Source: Planctomycetota bacterium (GTDB lineage: Bacteria > Planctomycetota > PUPC01 > DSUN01). Taken from it: DNA of 64,000 bases. The notes below the pieces were generated by a model. That model saw only the letters and a list, made by a program, of their open reading frames with translations. It was not told where the DNA came from and searched no databases. The position numbers and the translations under genes were made by a program. This document shows positions 17,396 through 26,744 of this stretch, one piece after another (the first letter of the stretch is position 1; every line of letters begins with the position of its first letter). The DNA lies in the NCBI GenBank assembly GCA_035384565.1, contig DAOOIT010000002.1, positions 1-64,000 on the forward strand. The letters run 5' to 3'.

Positions 17396-18634
17396 TTAGC
17401 CACCCGCAAGCTGTTGATAGATCTCGCTCACCGCCTCAGCCTTGCGCTCGAAGGTGAACAGGCCCGCGCGCTCCAGCGCCCCGGCGGCCAGCTTCTGCCG
17501 CTCGGCCTCGTGCGCCCAGAGATGCCCGAGGGCGTCCGCGAACCGAGAGCAGATGGAGGCCCGGCCCTCGACGGGAACCTTCACGCCACACTCCGAGGTC
17601 ACGACGTCGGCGAAGCCGCAGTGGTCGAGGCACACGACCGGCACGCCCTGTGAGAGGGCCTCCATCACCACCGTCGTCGTGAGGTCCTTGATGCTGGTGA
17701 GCGCGAAAACGTGGGAGTTCCCGAGGAGGGCGATCGCCTGCGGCCGCGGCAGGCGCCCGTGCCACGTGCAGCGGGCGTCCACGTCCAGCCTTCGGGCGAT
17801 GCGCCGCCACTCCGTGGTGCAGGGCCCCTCGCCCAGGATGTGCAGCTCCCATCCCACCGAAGCCGGCAGGCGCGCGACCGCGTGCAGCAGGAGCGGGAGC
17901 GCCTTGCCGGGGTCGTGCGCGCCGCTCCACGAGATGCGGAGCGGCTCGCCGTCGAGCCGAATGGAATGGGCCGCCGCGATCGGCTCCGGAGGGGCCGTCT
18001 CGCAGATGACCTGGCTGTCCTCGCCATAGTGCCTCTGAATCTCGCGCCGAATGCCTTCGGTGGCGGCGATGATTCCGCCGCGAGCCCTGGGGAAGGCTCT
18101 CCTGGGGCGAGGCAGCCACCTCTTGTGCAGCGTGTTGAGCACGTTCCGGCTGGCGAAATGGACGAGTCCTCGCAAACCCAGCATCGGCAGGAGCCGCCAG
18201 GGGGTGTTCTCCAAGCCGCCGATCGGCCCCCAGACGAACGGCACGTCCAGCCTCCACAGGTAGCCGGGCTCTCGGAAGGTCACCCACGTGAGCTGGTGCA
18301 CCAAGTCGAAGCCCGGGTCCCGTTGAAGCTGGAGGGCGAGCCGGTAGGCGTCCCTCTGCCAGCGCCGGCAGGTCCAGAGCAGGGCCGGCTTCCACAGGCG
18401 CGAGAGCCGGAGATAGCGCGTCCTGGGCACATAGCAGAACTGAAGATGGTCCCGAAGCGCCGGATCGCGATGCAGTTCCGCCTCGATGTTGGCGCGGAAG
18501 AGATCGCTCGTGAGGACCAGGAGGTCGTGGTGCCTGGAGAGCGCCTTGACCCAACCCCAGCCCACGCCCGGCTCCGACCCGCGCGTCGGGTCGCAGGAGT
18601 AGGCCGAGACGAGGACTCTGAGACGCCGTTTCAT
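17396..18634 (-). CDS. Family 4 glycosyltransferase
   Basis: 412 residues. The ATG overlaps the TGA of the upstream deacetylase gene as ATGA. The longer frame upstream is the shadow of that gene. The N-terminus VLVSAYSCDPTRGSEPGVGWGW is typical of GT4 enzymes, with the GSEPGVGW sugar-binding loop. The donor site is VVMEALSQGVPVVCLDHCG near 345. It is a retaining cytoplasmic transferase of unknown specificity. Coupling to a YdjC-type deacetylase gene suggests they modify the same repeat unit. Confidence 0.88.
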   Translation of the reverse strand: MKRRLRVLVSAYSCDPTRGSEPGVGWGWVKALSRHHDLLVLTSDLFRANIEAELHRDPALRDHLQFCYVPRTRYLRLSRLWKPALLWTCRRWQRDAYRLALQLQRDPGFDLVHQLTWVTFREPGYLWRLDVPFVWGPIGGLENTPWRLLPMLGLRGLVHFASRNVLNTLHKRWLPRPRRAFPRARGGIIAATEGIRREIQRHYGEDSQVICETAPPEPIAAAHSIRLDGEPLRISWSGAHDPGKALPLLLHAVARLPASVGWELHILGEGPCTTEWRRIARRLDVDARCTWHGRLPRPQAIALLGNSHVFALTSIKDLTTTVVMEALSQGVPVVCLDHCGFADVVTSECGVKVPVEGRASICSRFADALGHLWAHEAERQKLAAGALERAGLFTFERKAEAVSEIYQQLAGG

Positions 18635-19392
18635 CCACCGCTCCGAGCCGAAGGTCCCGTGGCCGCGAGCCGCAGGAGGTCCGCACAGTCGGCCAACGGA
18701 CGCTGGCTCAGCCTGTCCACAAGAACCCCCGAGGCGTCGTACATGGGATGGATCATGACTTCCGCGGACTGCGTCCGCGGCGTCACGCCTCTCCTGGCGA
18801 GAAGGTGCCGGTAGTCCTCGGCCGAGCCGAAGTAGTTCGTCCACGCGAGCCCCGCGCGTCTCAGGCGCAGGTTCGCCAGCTTGCGATAGGCCCAGGTGCC
18901 GAGGGATCGGCGCGGCCCGCAGTTCCGGGCGATCCGCACGTGCGGAATGCCCTCCTCGAGGCAGAGCCGCACCACCACGGAGGCGATGGCCCACTCCTCG
19001 TGCACATGCTCGTGGGAGTCTGCGTGGGAGATCGGAATGCCACGCCTGCGGCACGCGGCAACCTGCGCCCCGAGTTCCCCCCGCAGCGCCGTCGTTTCGC
19101 TCGCGGACAGCCGCCACACGTGGGGGCGTTTGCGCAGGACGAAGGCGCCGTCTTCGTTGCAGAACCGCCGGCAGCGTCGGATCTCCTCGGTGAGGGGCAG
19201 GCCGTCAGTGAGGACGAGATGAACGCCCACGCGATGGGCAAGCCCGCGCTCGTGAGCCAGCTCGCACGCCTCCTCGAACCCGGGCATGTTCGGCATGATC
19301 GTGGTGTCGGAGCAGTACCCGCGCTCGAAGCTCTCGAGGACGGCCCGGTTCACGTTCCCATCGAGCCCGAAGTCGTCGGCATTAACGACCAT
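18631..19392 (-). CDS. YdjC/ChbG-family carbohydrate deacetylase
   Basis: 253 residues. The metal-binding NADDFG motif is at 4-9 and HADSHEHVH at 123-131, as in ChbG/HpnK deacetylases that remove acetyl groups from N-acetylated sugars. No signal peptide is present, so the enzyme acts in the cytoplasm on a lipid-linked or soluble intermediate. It overlaps the preceding GT2 gene by 11 bp and the following GT4 gene by 4 bp. A coupled trio of transferase, deacetylase and transferase suggests an amino sugar in the repeat unit. Confidence 0.9.
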   Translation of the reverse strand: MVVNADDFGLDGNVNRAVLESFERGYCSDTTIMPNMPGFEEACELAHERGLAHRVGVHLVLTDGLPLTEEIRRCRRFCNEDGAFVLRKRPHVWRLSASETTALRGELGAQVAACRRRGIPISHADSHEHVHEEWAIASVVVRLCLEEGIPHVRIARNCGPRRSLGTWAYRKLANLRLRRAGLAWTNYFGSAEDYRHLLARRGVTPRTQSAEVMIHPMYDASGVLVDRLSQRPLADCADLLRLAATGPSARSGG

Positions 19393-20308
19393 CGCGCTGG
19401 CCTCGGGGCAGCCCGCGGCAGATGCCCGCCAGATTGCCGCAGACCCGTTTGAAGCTCTCGCCCGGCCTTCGGCAGGTCACGACTCGCCCGATGGAGAGCA
19501 GCATCCTGGCCAGCAGGCCCAGGTAGCACCGTGGCACGGAGAGCCCGTGTTTCCTCACCAGGTAGAGGCGGTTGCGTACCTCGAGCTTCCCGAACCGGTA
19601 GGCATCGAGTCTTCCTGAAGGCGAAGGGTAGTGGCAGAAGCCCGCCTGCGCGACCACGGCCAGCCTGTACCGCCTGCTGACGGAGTAACTGAAGTCCACG
19701 TCCTCGAGATAGCTGTAGCCGTCGAACCACTCGTCGAAGCGGAACTCGTCAAGCACGGCCCGACGCCACACCGAGGCGCCGCTCGGCAGCCACTCGGTGA
19801 ACATCGTCTCGGACACCCTGCCGACGATGGTCTGCCACCCGCTGGGCATGACCACGCCTTTCTCCTTGCTGTAGAGCCCCAGCCAGGAAGCCAGGCGGGA
19901 GGACTTGAGCCAGGATGCGGCTCTCGGCGGGCAGTTCGCCCAGTTGAAGGCCGCGCCGCCGACGTCTGCCGGGGCTTCCTCCCAGAAGCGCAGCATAGCC
20001 TCCATCGCCCCGGGCTCCAGCACGGCGTCGTCGTCCAGGAAACCGATCAGCCCGATGCCGCGGTCCACGGCGTCCACGCCCGCGTTCCGTTGCCGGGTCG
20101 CCGAAGGAGGCAGGTGGCGGACGTAGGCGACGTTCAGCGCGCCACGCTCCGCCGCGACCCACTCGACCGGCTCCTCGCTCGCATCCACGATCACCACTTG
20201 GGAGGGCGGACAGGACTGGGCGGCCAGGCTCGCCAGCATGCGGCGGAGGTCGTCCGGCCGGTCCTTCGTCGCCACCACGAGGGCCACCTTGTTCCGGAAG
20301 CTGCTCAT
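19382..20308 (-). CDS. Family 2 glycosyltransferase
   Basis: 308 residues from an ATG that overlaps the TGA of the upstream GT4 gene (ATGA). The GT-A domain has VALVVATKDRPDDLRRML near 8-25, VVIVDASEEP near 38-47 and the metal site FLDDDA at 90-95. The C-terminal part has YSYLEDVDFSYSVSRRY, the ED acceptor motif of this family. It is an inverting transferase of unknown specificity. Confidence 0.88.
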   Translation of the reverse strand: MSSFRNKVALVVATKDRPDDLRRMLASLAAQSCPPSQVVIVDASEEPVEWVAAERGALNVAYVRHLPPSATRQRNAGVDAVDRGIGLIGFLDDDAVLEPGAMEAMLRFWEEAPADVGGAAFNWANCPPRAASWLKSSRLASWLGLYSKEKGVVMPSGWQTIVGRVSETMFTEWLPSGASVWRRAVLDEFRFDEWFDGYSYLEDVDFSYSVSRRYRLAVVAQAGFCHYPSPSGRLDAYRFGKLEVRNRLYLVRKHGLSVPRCYLGLLARMLLSIGRVVTCRRPGESFKRVCGNLAGICRGLPRGQRDGR

Positions 20309-21489
20309 GCGGCCGAATGCCCGCCCATGCGCCTCCTCTGGAGGAACCTCGCCACGGCGTCCCGCATGCCGGCCGTGAAGCTCGGGATCGAGAATGCCTT
20401 GCCCCGCTCGGCCAGGTGCCGGCACAGCTCCTGCTGAAGCTCCGTCCGGCGCAACACGGTGTCAATCTTGGCCACGGCATCGTCCAGGCCGGCAAAGGTG
20501 AGCAGGGGATGAGCGACAATCTCCGCCTGTCCACCTTCAGAGGGCACGAACACGATGCTGCCTGCCTTGACCAGTTCCGCCACGGATATGCCAAAGCCTT
20601 CCCGCGGACAGGCGTTGATGCCAAAGCGATGGGTGCTGAGCAGCTCCCTCTTCGTCTCCCCGCTGCACGGCCCTCGGGCTGTAACCCAGCGCCCCTGCTC
20701 GGCGCAGAGGCGGCTGACCTTTCGTCCGTACGGGTCGCGCCCGATCGCCCCTGCGATGTGCAGGTGGATGTCGTGGCCGCGGCTCCGCACGTGCAAGAGC
20801 ACAGCGATGATGTCCTCGATGCGCTTCTCGGGCGAGATGCGCCCGATGTAGACGAAGCCATGCTCCTTCGCGGGGAATGGGACCTCGGGGAAATCCCCCG
20901 CCACGGGCGGGTACAGCACGTCGGCCTCCACGCCGTGACGGCGCTTCATCAGGGCGGCCGTCCACTGTGAATTGGCCAGGAACAGGTTGTCGCGTGCGAA
21001 GGGTTCTCGTCCCGATGGCTTCCGAAGCATGCGGGCGCAGGCGAGGTAGCCTCTGCGGAGGGGGTTGTCGCGGTACGCCAGGCCCGCCCACCCCGGAGCA
21101 GGGGGGGTGCACGCCCGTCGGAGCGCCTCGTCCCAGGAGAAGTCCGCAATCAGGTGGATCCCGGGAACCCCGAAATCCGCGACGTTGTACCCGCTGATGA
21201 GCACGTCGAAGTCGGCCGCCAGCGCGCGGCACAGGCGGGCGTGGATCGCTCCACGCCAGGCGGCGAACCGGGCGGTCCGCCCCAGGAGGAAAGAGAGGGG
21301 ATGCCGCCTCACGCGGAAGTCTTCCGGGGCCAGCCGCGTCGCGTAGGCCTCATTCAGCCTGGCGATGTCCACTGGCCCACAGGTGGCCAGAGTTACGTCA
21401 TGCTCGTGCCGGAGCTCTTCGATTGCCCACAGCACGGCCGCCTCGGAACCGCCGAGCCGAAGAGAGGGATGGGCGATGGCAATCCTCAT
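20305..21489 (-). CDS. Family 4 glycosyltransferase
   Basis: 394 residues from the ATG four bases after the preceding stop codon. A longer frame would add 13 residues inside the upstream gene. The N-terminus MRIAIAHPSLRLGGSEAAV and the donor motif EGFGISVAELVKAGS (near 316) fit GT4. Central residues YIGRISPEKRIEDII mark the start of the second Rossmann domain. It is coupled by ATGA to the downstream GT2 gene. Confidence 0.88.
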   Translation of the reverse strand: MRIAIAHPSLRLGGSEAAVLWAIEELRHEHDVTLATCGPVDIARLNEAYATRLAPEDFRVRRHPLSFLLGRTARFAAWRGAIHARLCRALAADFDVLISGYNVADFGVPGIHLIADFSWDEALRRACTPPAPGWAGLAYRDNPLRRGYLACARMLRKPSGREPFARDNLFLANSQWTAALMKRRHGVEADVLYPPVAGDFPEVPFPAKEHGFVYIGRISPEKRIEDIIAVLLHVRSRGHDIHLHIAGAIGRDPYGRKVSRLCAEQGRWVTARGPCSGETKRELLSTHRFGINACPREGFGISVAELVKAGSIVFVPSEGGQAEIVAHPLLTFAGLDDAVAKIDTVLRRTELQQELCRHLAERGKAFSIPSFTAGMRDAVARFLQRRRMGGHSAA

Positions 21490-21493
21490 TGCC

Positions 21494-22297
21494 TCATGAT
21501 CCGCCGCCCGGAGGCAGTGCCTGGGCATGAGCGCCCGGATGCCTCCGGCAGACGTAGATCACCTCGTCCTCGTCCAGAGCATGGCGGGCAGCATCCAGGT
21601 GGCGAACGTAATCTTCGACTGCGACGGCGAAGCCCGCGTCCTCCAGCCGGCTCCTGTAGTCGAGGCCATAGAGCCTGACCTCGTCGGAGAAGCCGAAGTG
21701 CCTGGCCCGTTCCTCAGGGGAGAAACCGGGGTCCTCCAGAGTGTGCTCGCGCCGCCGGTCTACATCCACCTGAAGGATGGCATAGCCTCCGGGACGGAGC
21801 ACGCGGTACACCTCGCGAAGCGCGCGGCGGTCATCCTCCACCTGCTCCAGCACGTGGTTGGCGATGACGACGTCGAACGTCTCGTCGCCGAAGCCGATGT
21901 GTGTGATGGACATGACGAGATCGGGCGCCTCGCACAGCTCGTGGATGAACGAGACCATCAGGTCGGCCGTCACGTACTCGATGGCCGGATGCCGGCGAAT
22001 CTCGCGCGCGAGACACCGCTCGGGCGCGAAGTGGAGCACACGCAATCGGCTCCGGAAGAACGCCATCCGGTCCCTCAGGAACAGGTAGAGCAGGCGGTGC
22101 CGCCCGAGAGACAGGCAGGAGGGGCACCAGTCGTTCTCTCTGCCGCCGAAGGGCAGGAACTTCGAGAAGCGATGGCCGCAGATCGGGCACTCCACCCGGT
22201 TGCCGCAGCGGTACCACAGACCCAGGAGCATCCGCTGGCCGCTGCGGAGCCCTCGGCACACGCGTGGCCCCAGGAGCCGTTTGAGAAGCCTCTTCAT
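21494..22297 (-). CDS. SAM-dependent methyltransferase with N-terminal zinc-ribbon cysteines
   Basis: 267 residues. The start is the ATG seven bases after the upstream deacetylase stop. Residues 37-61 hold CPIC and CPSC pairs, a likely zinc ribbon. A class I methyltransferase domain follows, with VLHFAPERCL, SITHIGFGDETFDVVIANHVLEQVED and VLRPGGYAILQVD. Motif I is modified (HFAPE instead of a Gly-rich loop), a form common in this sugar-cluster subfamily. It probably methylates a sugar on the glycan. Confidence 0.82.
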   Translation of the reverse strand: MKRLLKRLLGPRVCRGLRSGQRMLLGLWYRCGNRVECPICGHRFSKFLPFGGRENDWCPSCLSLGRHRLLYLFLRDRMAFFRSRLRVLHFAPERCLAREIRRHPAIEYVTADLMVSFIHELCEAPDLVMSITHIGFGDETFDVVIANHVLEQVEDDRRALREVYRVLRPGGYAILQVDVDRRREHTLEDPGFSPEERARHFGFSDEVRLYGLDYRSRLEDAGFAVAVEDYVRHLDAARHALDEDEVIYVCRRHPGAHAQALPPGGGS

Positions 22298-22304
22298 GCG
22301 TCGG

Positions 22305-23186
22305 TCAGCCTTCCCCCGCGCTGGCGGGCGTGGCCCCAGAGGGCGTGAAGAAGACCTCGCTCGGCGCCTCGAAAGGGGCCGCGAAGCCAGGAGGCAGGAC
22401 TCCGATGTACGGCTTGCCGCACCGCGGGGCGACGGCCTGGCGGTAACAGCGGATCGCCTGACGCTTGGCAGACAGCACCGGCGCGATGTCCAGCTTCCAG
22501 GCATTCGCCAGGCCCGGCTCGGCGAGCCGGCGAAGGGGCAGTTTGTACCATCCCCAGACCAGGTACCAGTGCACCGCGCACGGAAAGCCGCTTCGGCGAA
22601 CGGCTTGCGCCACAATCTCGCTGGCGGCCGCATGGTCGGCCCAGCAGTCCAGAGGATGGGGCGCGTAGACCTCCTGGGGGGCCGCCTGGCGCAGGACCTC
22701 GGCCACCGCGGACACCGCCGTGGCAAACCCCTCCTGCCCGTTGCGGGGCAAGCGGCCGTCGGGCAGTCCAAGCCAGTGCATGGCCTGGGGGCCGAGCCCC
22801 AGGCGCGCGCCCGCCTCGCAGGCCAGAAGACGGCGCGCCCGGGCGATCTCCTCGACAGGCGCACCGCAGCAGCGCTGGTGCGATGCCTCGCCGCTGGTCA
22901 GGAAGGCCACGCCCACGCGGGCGTCGGCCTGAGCCTTGAGGGCGAGAAGTCCTGCCGTGGCGAATACCTCGTCATCGGGGTGAGGGGCAATCACCAGGGC
23001 AGGACCCCCGGGGAGGGCCTCCGGCCTGGCGCGGCGGGCCAGAACCCATTGCAGAACGCGGCGCCTCGGCGCCCCCTGCCAGGCGCGAAGCTGCGCCACA
23101 ACTGTGTCGCCCAGCGCGCGTTTGAGGAGGGACTTCACCCCACCCGCCTGCACAGCCGCCTTCGCGGTGAGAGGCAACGGACGCAT
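22305..23186 (-). CDS. PIG-L/LmbE-family deacetylase
   Basis: 293 residues. The ATG overlaps the previous TGA by one base (TGATG). APHPDDE (67-73) and the second metal motif HPLDCWADHAAA (near 176) identify a zinc-dependent N-acetylglucosaminyl deacetylase of the LmbE/PIG-L type. A basic N-terminal stretch of about 60 residues precedes the domain. With the YdjC-type protein it is the second deacetylase of the locus, so two different acetamido sugars may be deacetylated. Confidence 0.88.
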   Translation of the reverse strand: MRPLPLTAKAAVQAGGVKSLLKRALGDTVVAQLRAWQGAPRRRVLQWVLARRARPEALPGGPALVIAPHPDDEVFATAGLLALKAQADARVGVAFLTSGEASHQRCCGAPVEEIARARRLLACEAGARLGLGPQAMHWLGLPDGRLPRNGQEGFATAVSAVAEVLRQAAPQEVYAPHPLDCWADHAAASEIVAQAVRRSGFPCAVHWYLVWGWYKLPLRRLAEPGLANAWKLDIAPVLSAKRQAIRCYRQAVAPRCGKPYIGVLPPGFAAPFEAPSEVFFTPSGATPASAGEG

Positions 23187-24061
23187 CACTCGTACTTCCT
23201 GAGTCCGCTCAGTTCCAGAAGCACATGGCCGAGGAATCGCGGGCCGTCCAGAAAGTCCCGACGCCAGACCTTTCTGGGTTCGTGGACGAGGCGCCATAGC
23301 CACTCGAACCCGCAGCGGCCCACCCAGGCCGGCGCCCGCTTGACTCTGCCGCTCAGGAACCCGAAGGCCGCTCCGACCCCGACCGCGACGGGGACCCTCA
23401 AGCGTTTCTGGTGCTCGGCAATCCACCTCTCCTGCTTCGGCAGACCGAGCCCGACCCAGAGAACATCGGGCCGGGCCTCGTTGATCATCCTGACATGGGC
23501 TTCATCTTCCTCGGGCGAAACGGCCCCGAAGGGCGGGGAGAACGTGCCGGCCACCCCGTGGTTCGGGTACTCGCGCTCCAGACGCTGGCGCAGAAGGGAG
23601 AGGGTCTCCGGTCGGTCCCCATAGAAGAAGCTGCTGTAGCCGCGTTCGTTTGCGCGCTCGAGGAACGCCCGCATCAGGTCGGCCCCGGGAATGCGCTGGA
23701 TGCCGCGGAATCCCTTCAGGCGAGCGACCCAGACGGGCGCAATCCCATCGGGGACCCAGAGATCCGCCGAGTTCAGCACGGCCTTGAGGTCCGGGCTCTT
23801 GTGCGCTTCCCAGATGCCGTGGAACCCTGTGACCACGATCCGCCGGCACTGGTGTTCGCGCGCCTCGACCCAGCCGGCCATCTCCTGGATCACCTGGCGA
23901 GGGCTCGTCAGGTGCACCCGGGCCCCCAGGATCCTGACCGCCGGAGCGCGCGTTCCTGCGCCGCCGTCTGCGTTCGAGGCGCGGGCGTGGGTGTCAGGCG
24001 ATGGGCAAGAGCCTGCGGGCATCCTGTCCCTCGGGATTCGAGGAGAGCGCGACGAAGTCAT
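23186..24061 (-). CDS. WecB/TagA/CpsF-family glycosyltransferase (GT26)
   Basis: 291 residues. The domain starts at ILGARVHLTSPRQVI. It contains LWVPDGIAPVWVARL with the catalytic-region Asp, RIPGADLM and YGDRPETL, then GLGLPKQERWI near 200, all typical of GT26 enzymes that transfer N-acetylmannosamine or related sugars to the undecaprenyl-linked first sugar. Two starts are plausible: the ATG used and one 39 bases later, each with a good purine-rich site. It overlaps the FkbM-type gene by 68 or 29 bp. It is likely the committed second step on the lipid carrier. Confidence 0.88.
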   Translation of the reverse strand: MTSSRSPRIPRDRMPAGSCPSPDTHARASNADGGAGTRAPAVRILGARVHLTSPRQVIQEMAGWVEAREHQCRRIVVTGFHGIWEAHKSPDLKAVLNSADLWVPDGIAPVWVARLKGFRGIQRIPGADLMRAFLERANERGYSSFFYGDRPETLSLLRQRLEREYPNHGVAGTFSPPFGAVSPEEDEAHVRMINEARPDVLWVGLGLPKQERWIAEHQKRLRVPVAVGVGAAFGFLSGRVKRAPAWVGRCGFEWLWRLVHEPRKVWRRDFLDGPRFLGHVLLELSGLRKYE

Positions 24062-24884
24062 ACCCGCTCTCCAACTGAGCGGAGTCGCGCAGCTCCCGCA
24101 GTTGGACGCGGAAGAGGTTCTTCTGCCTGATCTGGAGAAATCGGTATCCCAGGCGAGACATCAACCGCACCTCCCCGCGCTCGAAGAAGGGCTGGCTCTT
24201 GTACGATTCGAAGATGATGGCCGCGGGGCGGTTCGAATCGAGCAGGCCGAGCGCGCCCGCCAGCACCTCCTCCTCGTGCCCCTCCACATCGAGCTTGAGG
24301 AGCCGGAGCGGGGGCAGATGCAGCGCCTCGAGATACGCGCTGGCTTGCCGCACCTGCACCGGAGTCGGGTCCGCCTCGGGGCCGGGGCGGATGAAGGAGC
24401 CGCAGCCTCGGTTGCCACGCGGGATGAAGAGGTCCACCTCACCATCCTTGTCCGACAGCGCGAGCGCGTGCGTCTGGACATGGCGGAAGCCATTCAGCTC
24501 GGCCGACCGCCGGATGCACTCCGCCAATTGCGGCTGCGGCTCGAAAATGTGCACCTGCCCGGTGGGGCCGACGAATGTCGCGGCATACATGCCCACTTCG
24601 CCATAGCCGCCGCCAACATCCAGGAAGCAGTCGCCAGGCCGCAGGAGGCGCCGGCAAATCCACGTGATCTTCCTGTCGTAATCGCCCCAGTAGTAGATGG
24701 CCCGGCCGCAGTAGTCGTTGGGGTGCACCAGCAGGCGCGGGCCGCCTCGCAGGCGCGTCAGCACCAGGTTCCCATCCTGGGTGAGCCGGCGAGGCAGGGC
24801 CATGTGGGCCAGGCGCACGCCGCCTCTGTAGAGAGGGTAGGCGCGGATGAGCGCCCTGACCATCGCCCGAACCAGGGGACGCAC
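23994..24884 (-). CDS. FkbM-family methyltransferase
   Basis: 296 residues from a GTG preceded by GGGGGAG at about 8 nt. An ATG seven codons later is possible. The SAM site is FLDVGGGYGEVG (87-98), followed by VHIFEPQPQLAECIRRSAELNG, and LLKLDVEGHEEEVLAGA near 200 is the FkbM signature. It is an O-methyltransferase that probably caps or decorates a sugar of the polysaccharide. Confidence 0.87.
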   Translation of the reverse strand: MRPLVRAMVRALIRAYPLYRGGVRLAHMALPRRLTQDGNLVLTRLRGGPRLLVHPNDYCGRAIYYWGDYDRKITWICRRLLRPGDCFLDVGGGYGEVGMYAATFVGPTGQVHIFEPQPQLAECIRRSAELNGFRHVQTHALALSDKDGEVDLFIPRGNRGCGSFIRPGPEADPTPVQVRQASAYLEALHLPPLRLLKLDVEGHEEEVLAGALGLLDSNRPAAIIFESYKSQPFFERGEVRLMSRLGYRFLQIRQKNLFRVQLRELRDSAQLESGYDFVALSSNPEGQDARRLLPIA

Positions 24885-24904
24885 CAGCGGAACTCCCCCA
24901 TCGC

Positions 24905-26650
24905 TCAGCGCGCTCTGCGCCCCAGGCGGCGCCGCGCGAACCTGGCGACCTTGACAGCCAGCGCCCCCAGGAAGAGCGCGGCCAACTCGACCCCCTTGCG
25001 CACGGCCCCGATGGGCCGGAACTTCAACCTCACTCGCCCCGCATCTCCGAGCGCCCGGAGCTGAGCAGCAGCCTCGTAGGCAAAGCAGATGGACCTTGAT
25101 AGCGTCGGCATCGAGAAGCCGAAGAGGTGCCTGTAGACGGGGTAGGCCTCCGCCAGCCTGCGGTAGCTCCCGAAGCCCCACCAGGGGTGATAGAAGGGCA
25201 GCTTCTCCAGCCGCCAGTTTCCCTCGAAGGCGTCGCGCCCGCGGGCGGTGCGGCGGAGATCGCGGAAGTCGTCCTGGGATATGCCCAGCTCGGAGAACAG
25301 AACCCTGTTGACGTACGCATTGTACAGCCGCTGGCCCAGCCTGAGGCGGAGGGGCACCCGCGCCCAGAAGTCGCACATGGCGCTGTCCCACAGCGGGATG
25401 CGCCAGTCATAGCCCCAGAACTCGTAGGCGCGACAGAAATTGACGATGAACTTCGCCTGGCGTTCCTGCCACTCCCAGCACTCGAGGGCGCTGGCCGCCT
25501 CCTCGGGGGTCTCGGTCGGCAGGTCGCCAATGCAGCGAAGGACCCGTTCCGCCATCACCGCGTGGAGAGCGCCGCGGCGCCGAGGCCAGCGCCACAGGCC
25601 GTAGTGGTCGTGAAGCAGTATCCTCAGCAGGTCCTGCGCGCCAACGGTCGTTCTGTCCGCAAAGTCACGTGGGATGTGGCTGCCGGAGATCACGTCGCCC
25701 GTATGGCCAGGGACTATAACCGCGTCGTCCGGGATCTTGCCGGCTGCTTTCAGTGCCCAAATCGCTGGCCAGTCCTGCACACTGGCCAGGGAACTGAGTC
25801 CGCCGCGGTAGCTGTGGTATGCCTTGGCCTCCTCGCTGAGCAGTTGCTGCCGCCATTGCGAGCAGCACGCTGGCACGAACTCCCAGGCGTATCCCAGCTT
25901 GAGAGCCACGGCTTGGCTGACCCTCGACTCCCAGTTGTTGGGACGGCCATAGGAGAGGCACAGGACGTCGCTCCTGCCCAGGCGGCGAAGCATGGCCACG
26001 ACGAGCCGGGAATCCTGGCCTCCGCTGAGCGGCACAACCAGGGGGCGGCCTGCCGTGGAGGCGAGAAGACGCTCGAAGACGCCCACGAGCATCTCATCCA
26101 TCGTGGCAAGGAGCGCCTCCTCATTTGCCTCCAGGTAGTCGCCATGTACGAACCGGTAGTACCGGTGCGTTCTCACCCGGGGCACACGCTCGCGCTTGTC
26201 GGCGATCAGGCATTCCCCAGCCTGCAACTGCTTCACCCTGGGGCAGAGGGTATCTTGCCCCGTGACATACCCCGTGAGGAGGAACTCCGCCAGGGCGTCC
26301 TGATCCGCCGCATCGTCGGCCACCTGCGATCGCACCCATTCGGCGTCGTCACTAACGAACAGCTTCCCATTGGATTCGGCGTAGAAGAGCGGCCGGCTGC
26401 GCAGCCGATCGACCGCCGCGAAGCACACGCGGTCGGTCTCCACAGCAAGAGCGAACGAGCCGTTCAACCCACGCAGCCAGCGGCAGACCGCCTGTGCCTC
26501 CGGGGCTTCCTCGCCGAGGATTCGCGATAGCGCGCCTGCGAGAGCGGTTCCTTCGAGCAGCGCGTTCGGGCTGAAGGCGAAGCCAGTAGCCGCCACATGG
26601 TTAGCCTGCGACGTACTCGGCGAGCAGGGCTGCGCCAAGTCACAGAGCAT
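24905..26650 (-). CDS. Asparagine-synthase-like protein lacking the glutaminase cysteine
   Basis: 581 residues. The C-terminal synthetase domain has the PP-loop PLSGGQDS (207-214) and the later acidic region WGYDWRIPLWDSAMCDFW. The N-terminal Ntn-hydrolase domain is recognisable by GLNGSFALAV (61-70) and DRLRSRPLFY (81-90). The expected Cys2 nucleophile is absent: the protein begins MLCDL and the usual CG(I/F)xG start is missing. Ammonia release from glutamine is therefore unlikely, and the protein may use free ammonia or another amine. Family members in polysaccharide clusters amidate uronic acids, which is the best guess here. It lies about 20 bp before the FkbM gene. Confidence 0.83.
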   Translation of the reverse strand: MLCDLAQPCSPSTSQANHVAATGFAFSPNALLEGTALAGALSRILGEEAPEAQAVCRWLRGLNGSFALAVETDRVCFAAVDRLRSRPLFYAESNGKLFVSDDAEWVRSQVADDAADQDALAEFLLTGYVTGQDTLCPRVKQLQAGECLIADKRERVPRVRTHRYYRFVHGDYLEANEEALLATMDEMLVGVFERLLASTAGRPLVVPLSGGQDSRLVVAMLRRLGRSDVLCLSYGRPNNWESRVSQAVALKLGYAWEFVPACCSQWRQQLLSEEAKAYHSYRGGLSSLASVQDWPAIWALKAAGKIPDDAVIVPGHTGDVISGSHIPRDFADRTTVGAQDLLRILLHDHYGLWRWPRRRGALHAVMAERVLRCIGDLPTETPEEAASALECWEWQERQAKFIVNFCRAYEFWGYDWRIPLWDSAMCDFWARVPLRLRLGQRLYNAYVNRVLFSELGISQDDFRDLRRTARGRDAFEGNWRLEKLPFYHPWWGFGSYRRLAEAYPVYRHLFGFSMPTLSRSICFAYEAAAQLRALGDAGRVRLKFRPIGAVRKGVELAALFLGALAVKVARFARRRLGRRAR

Positions 26651-26744
26651 ATTGATGTCTGCCTGGATATGCGTGCCTCAGTTGCCAGAGAAGTCCTATC
26701 GCGCACTGCAAGCAGCGTGGTCTGGTGTTGGAAGGCCGCATGAG

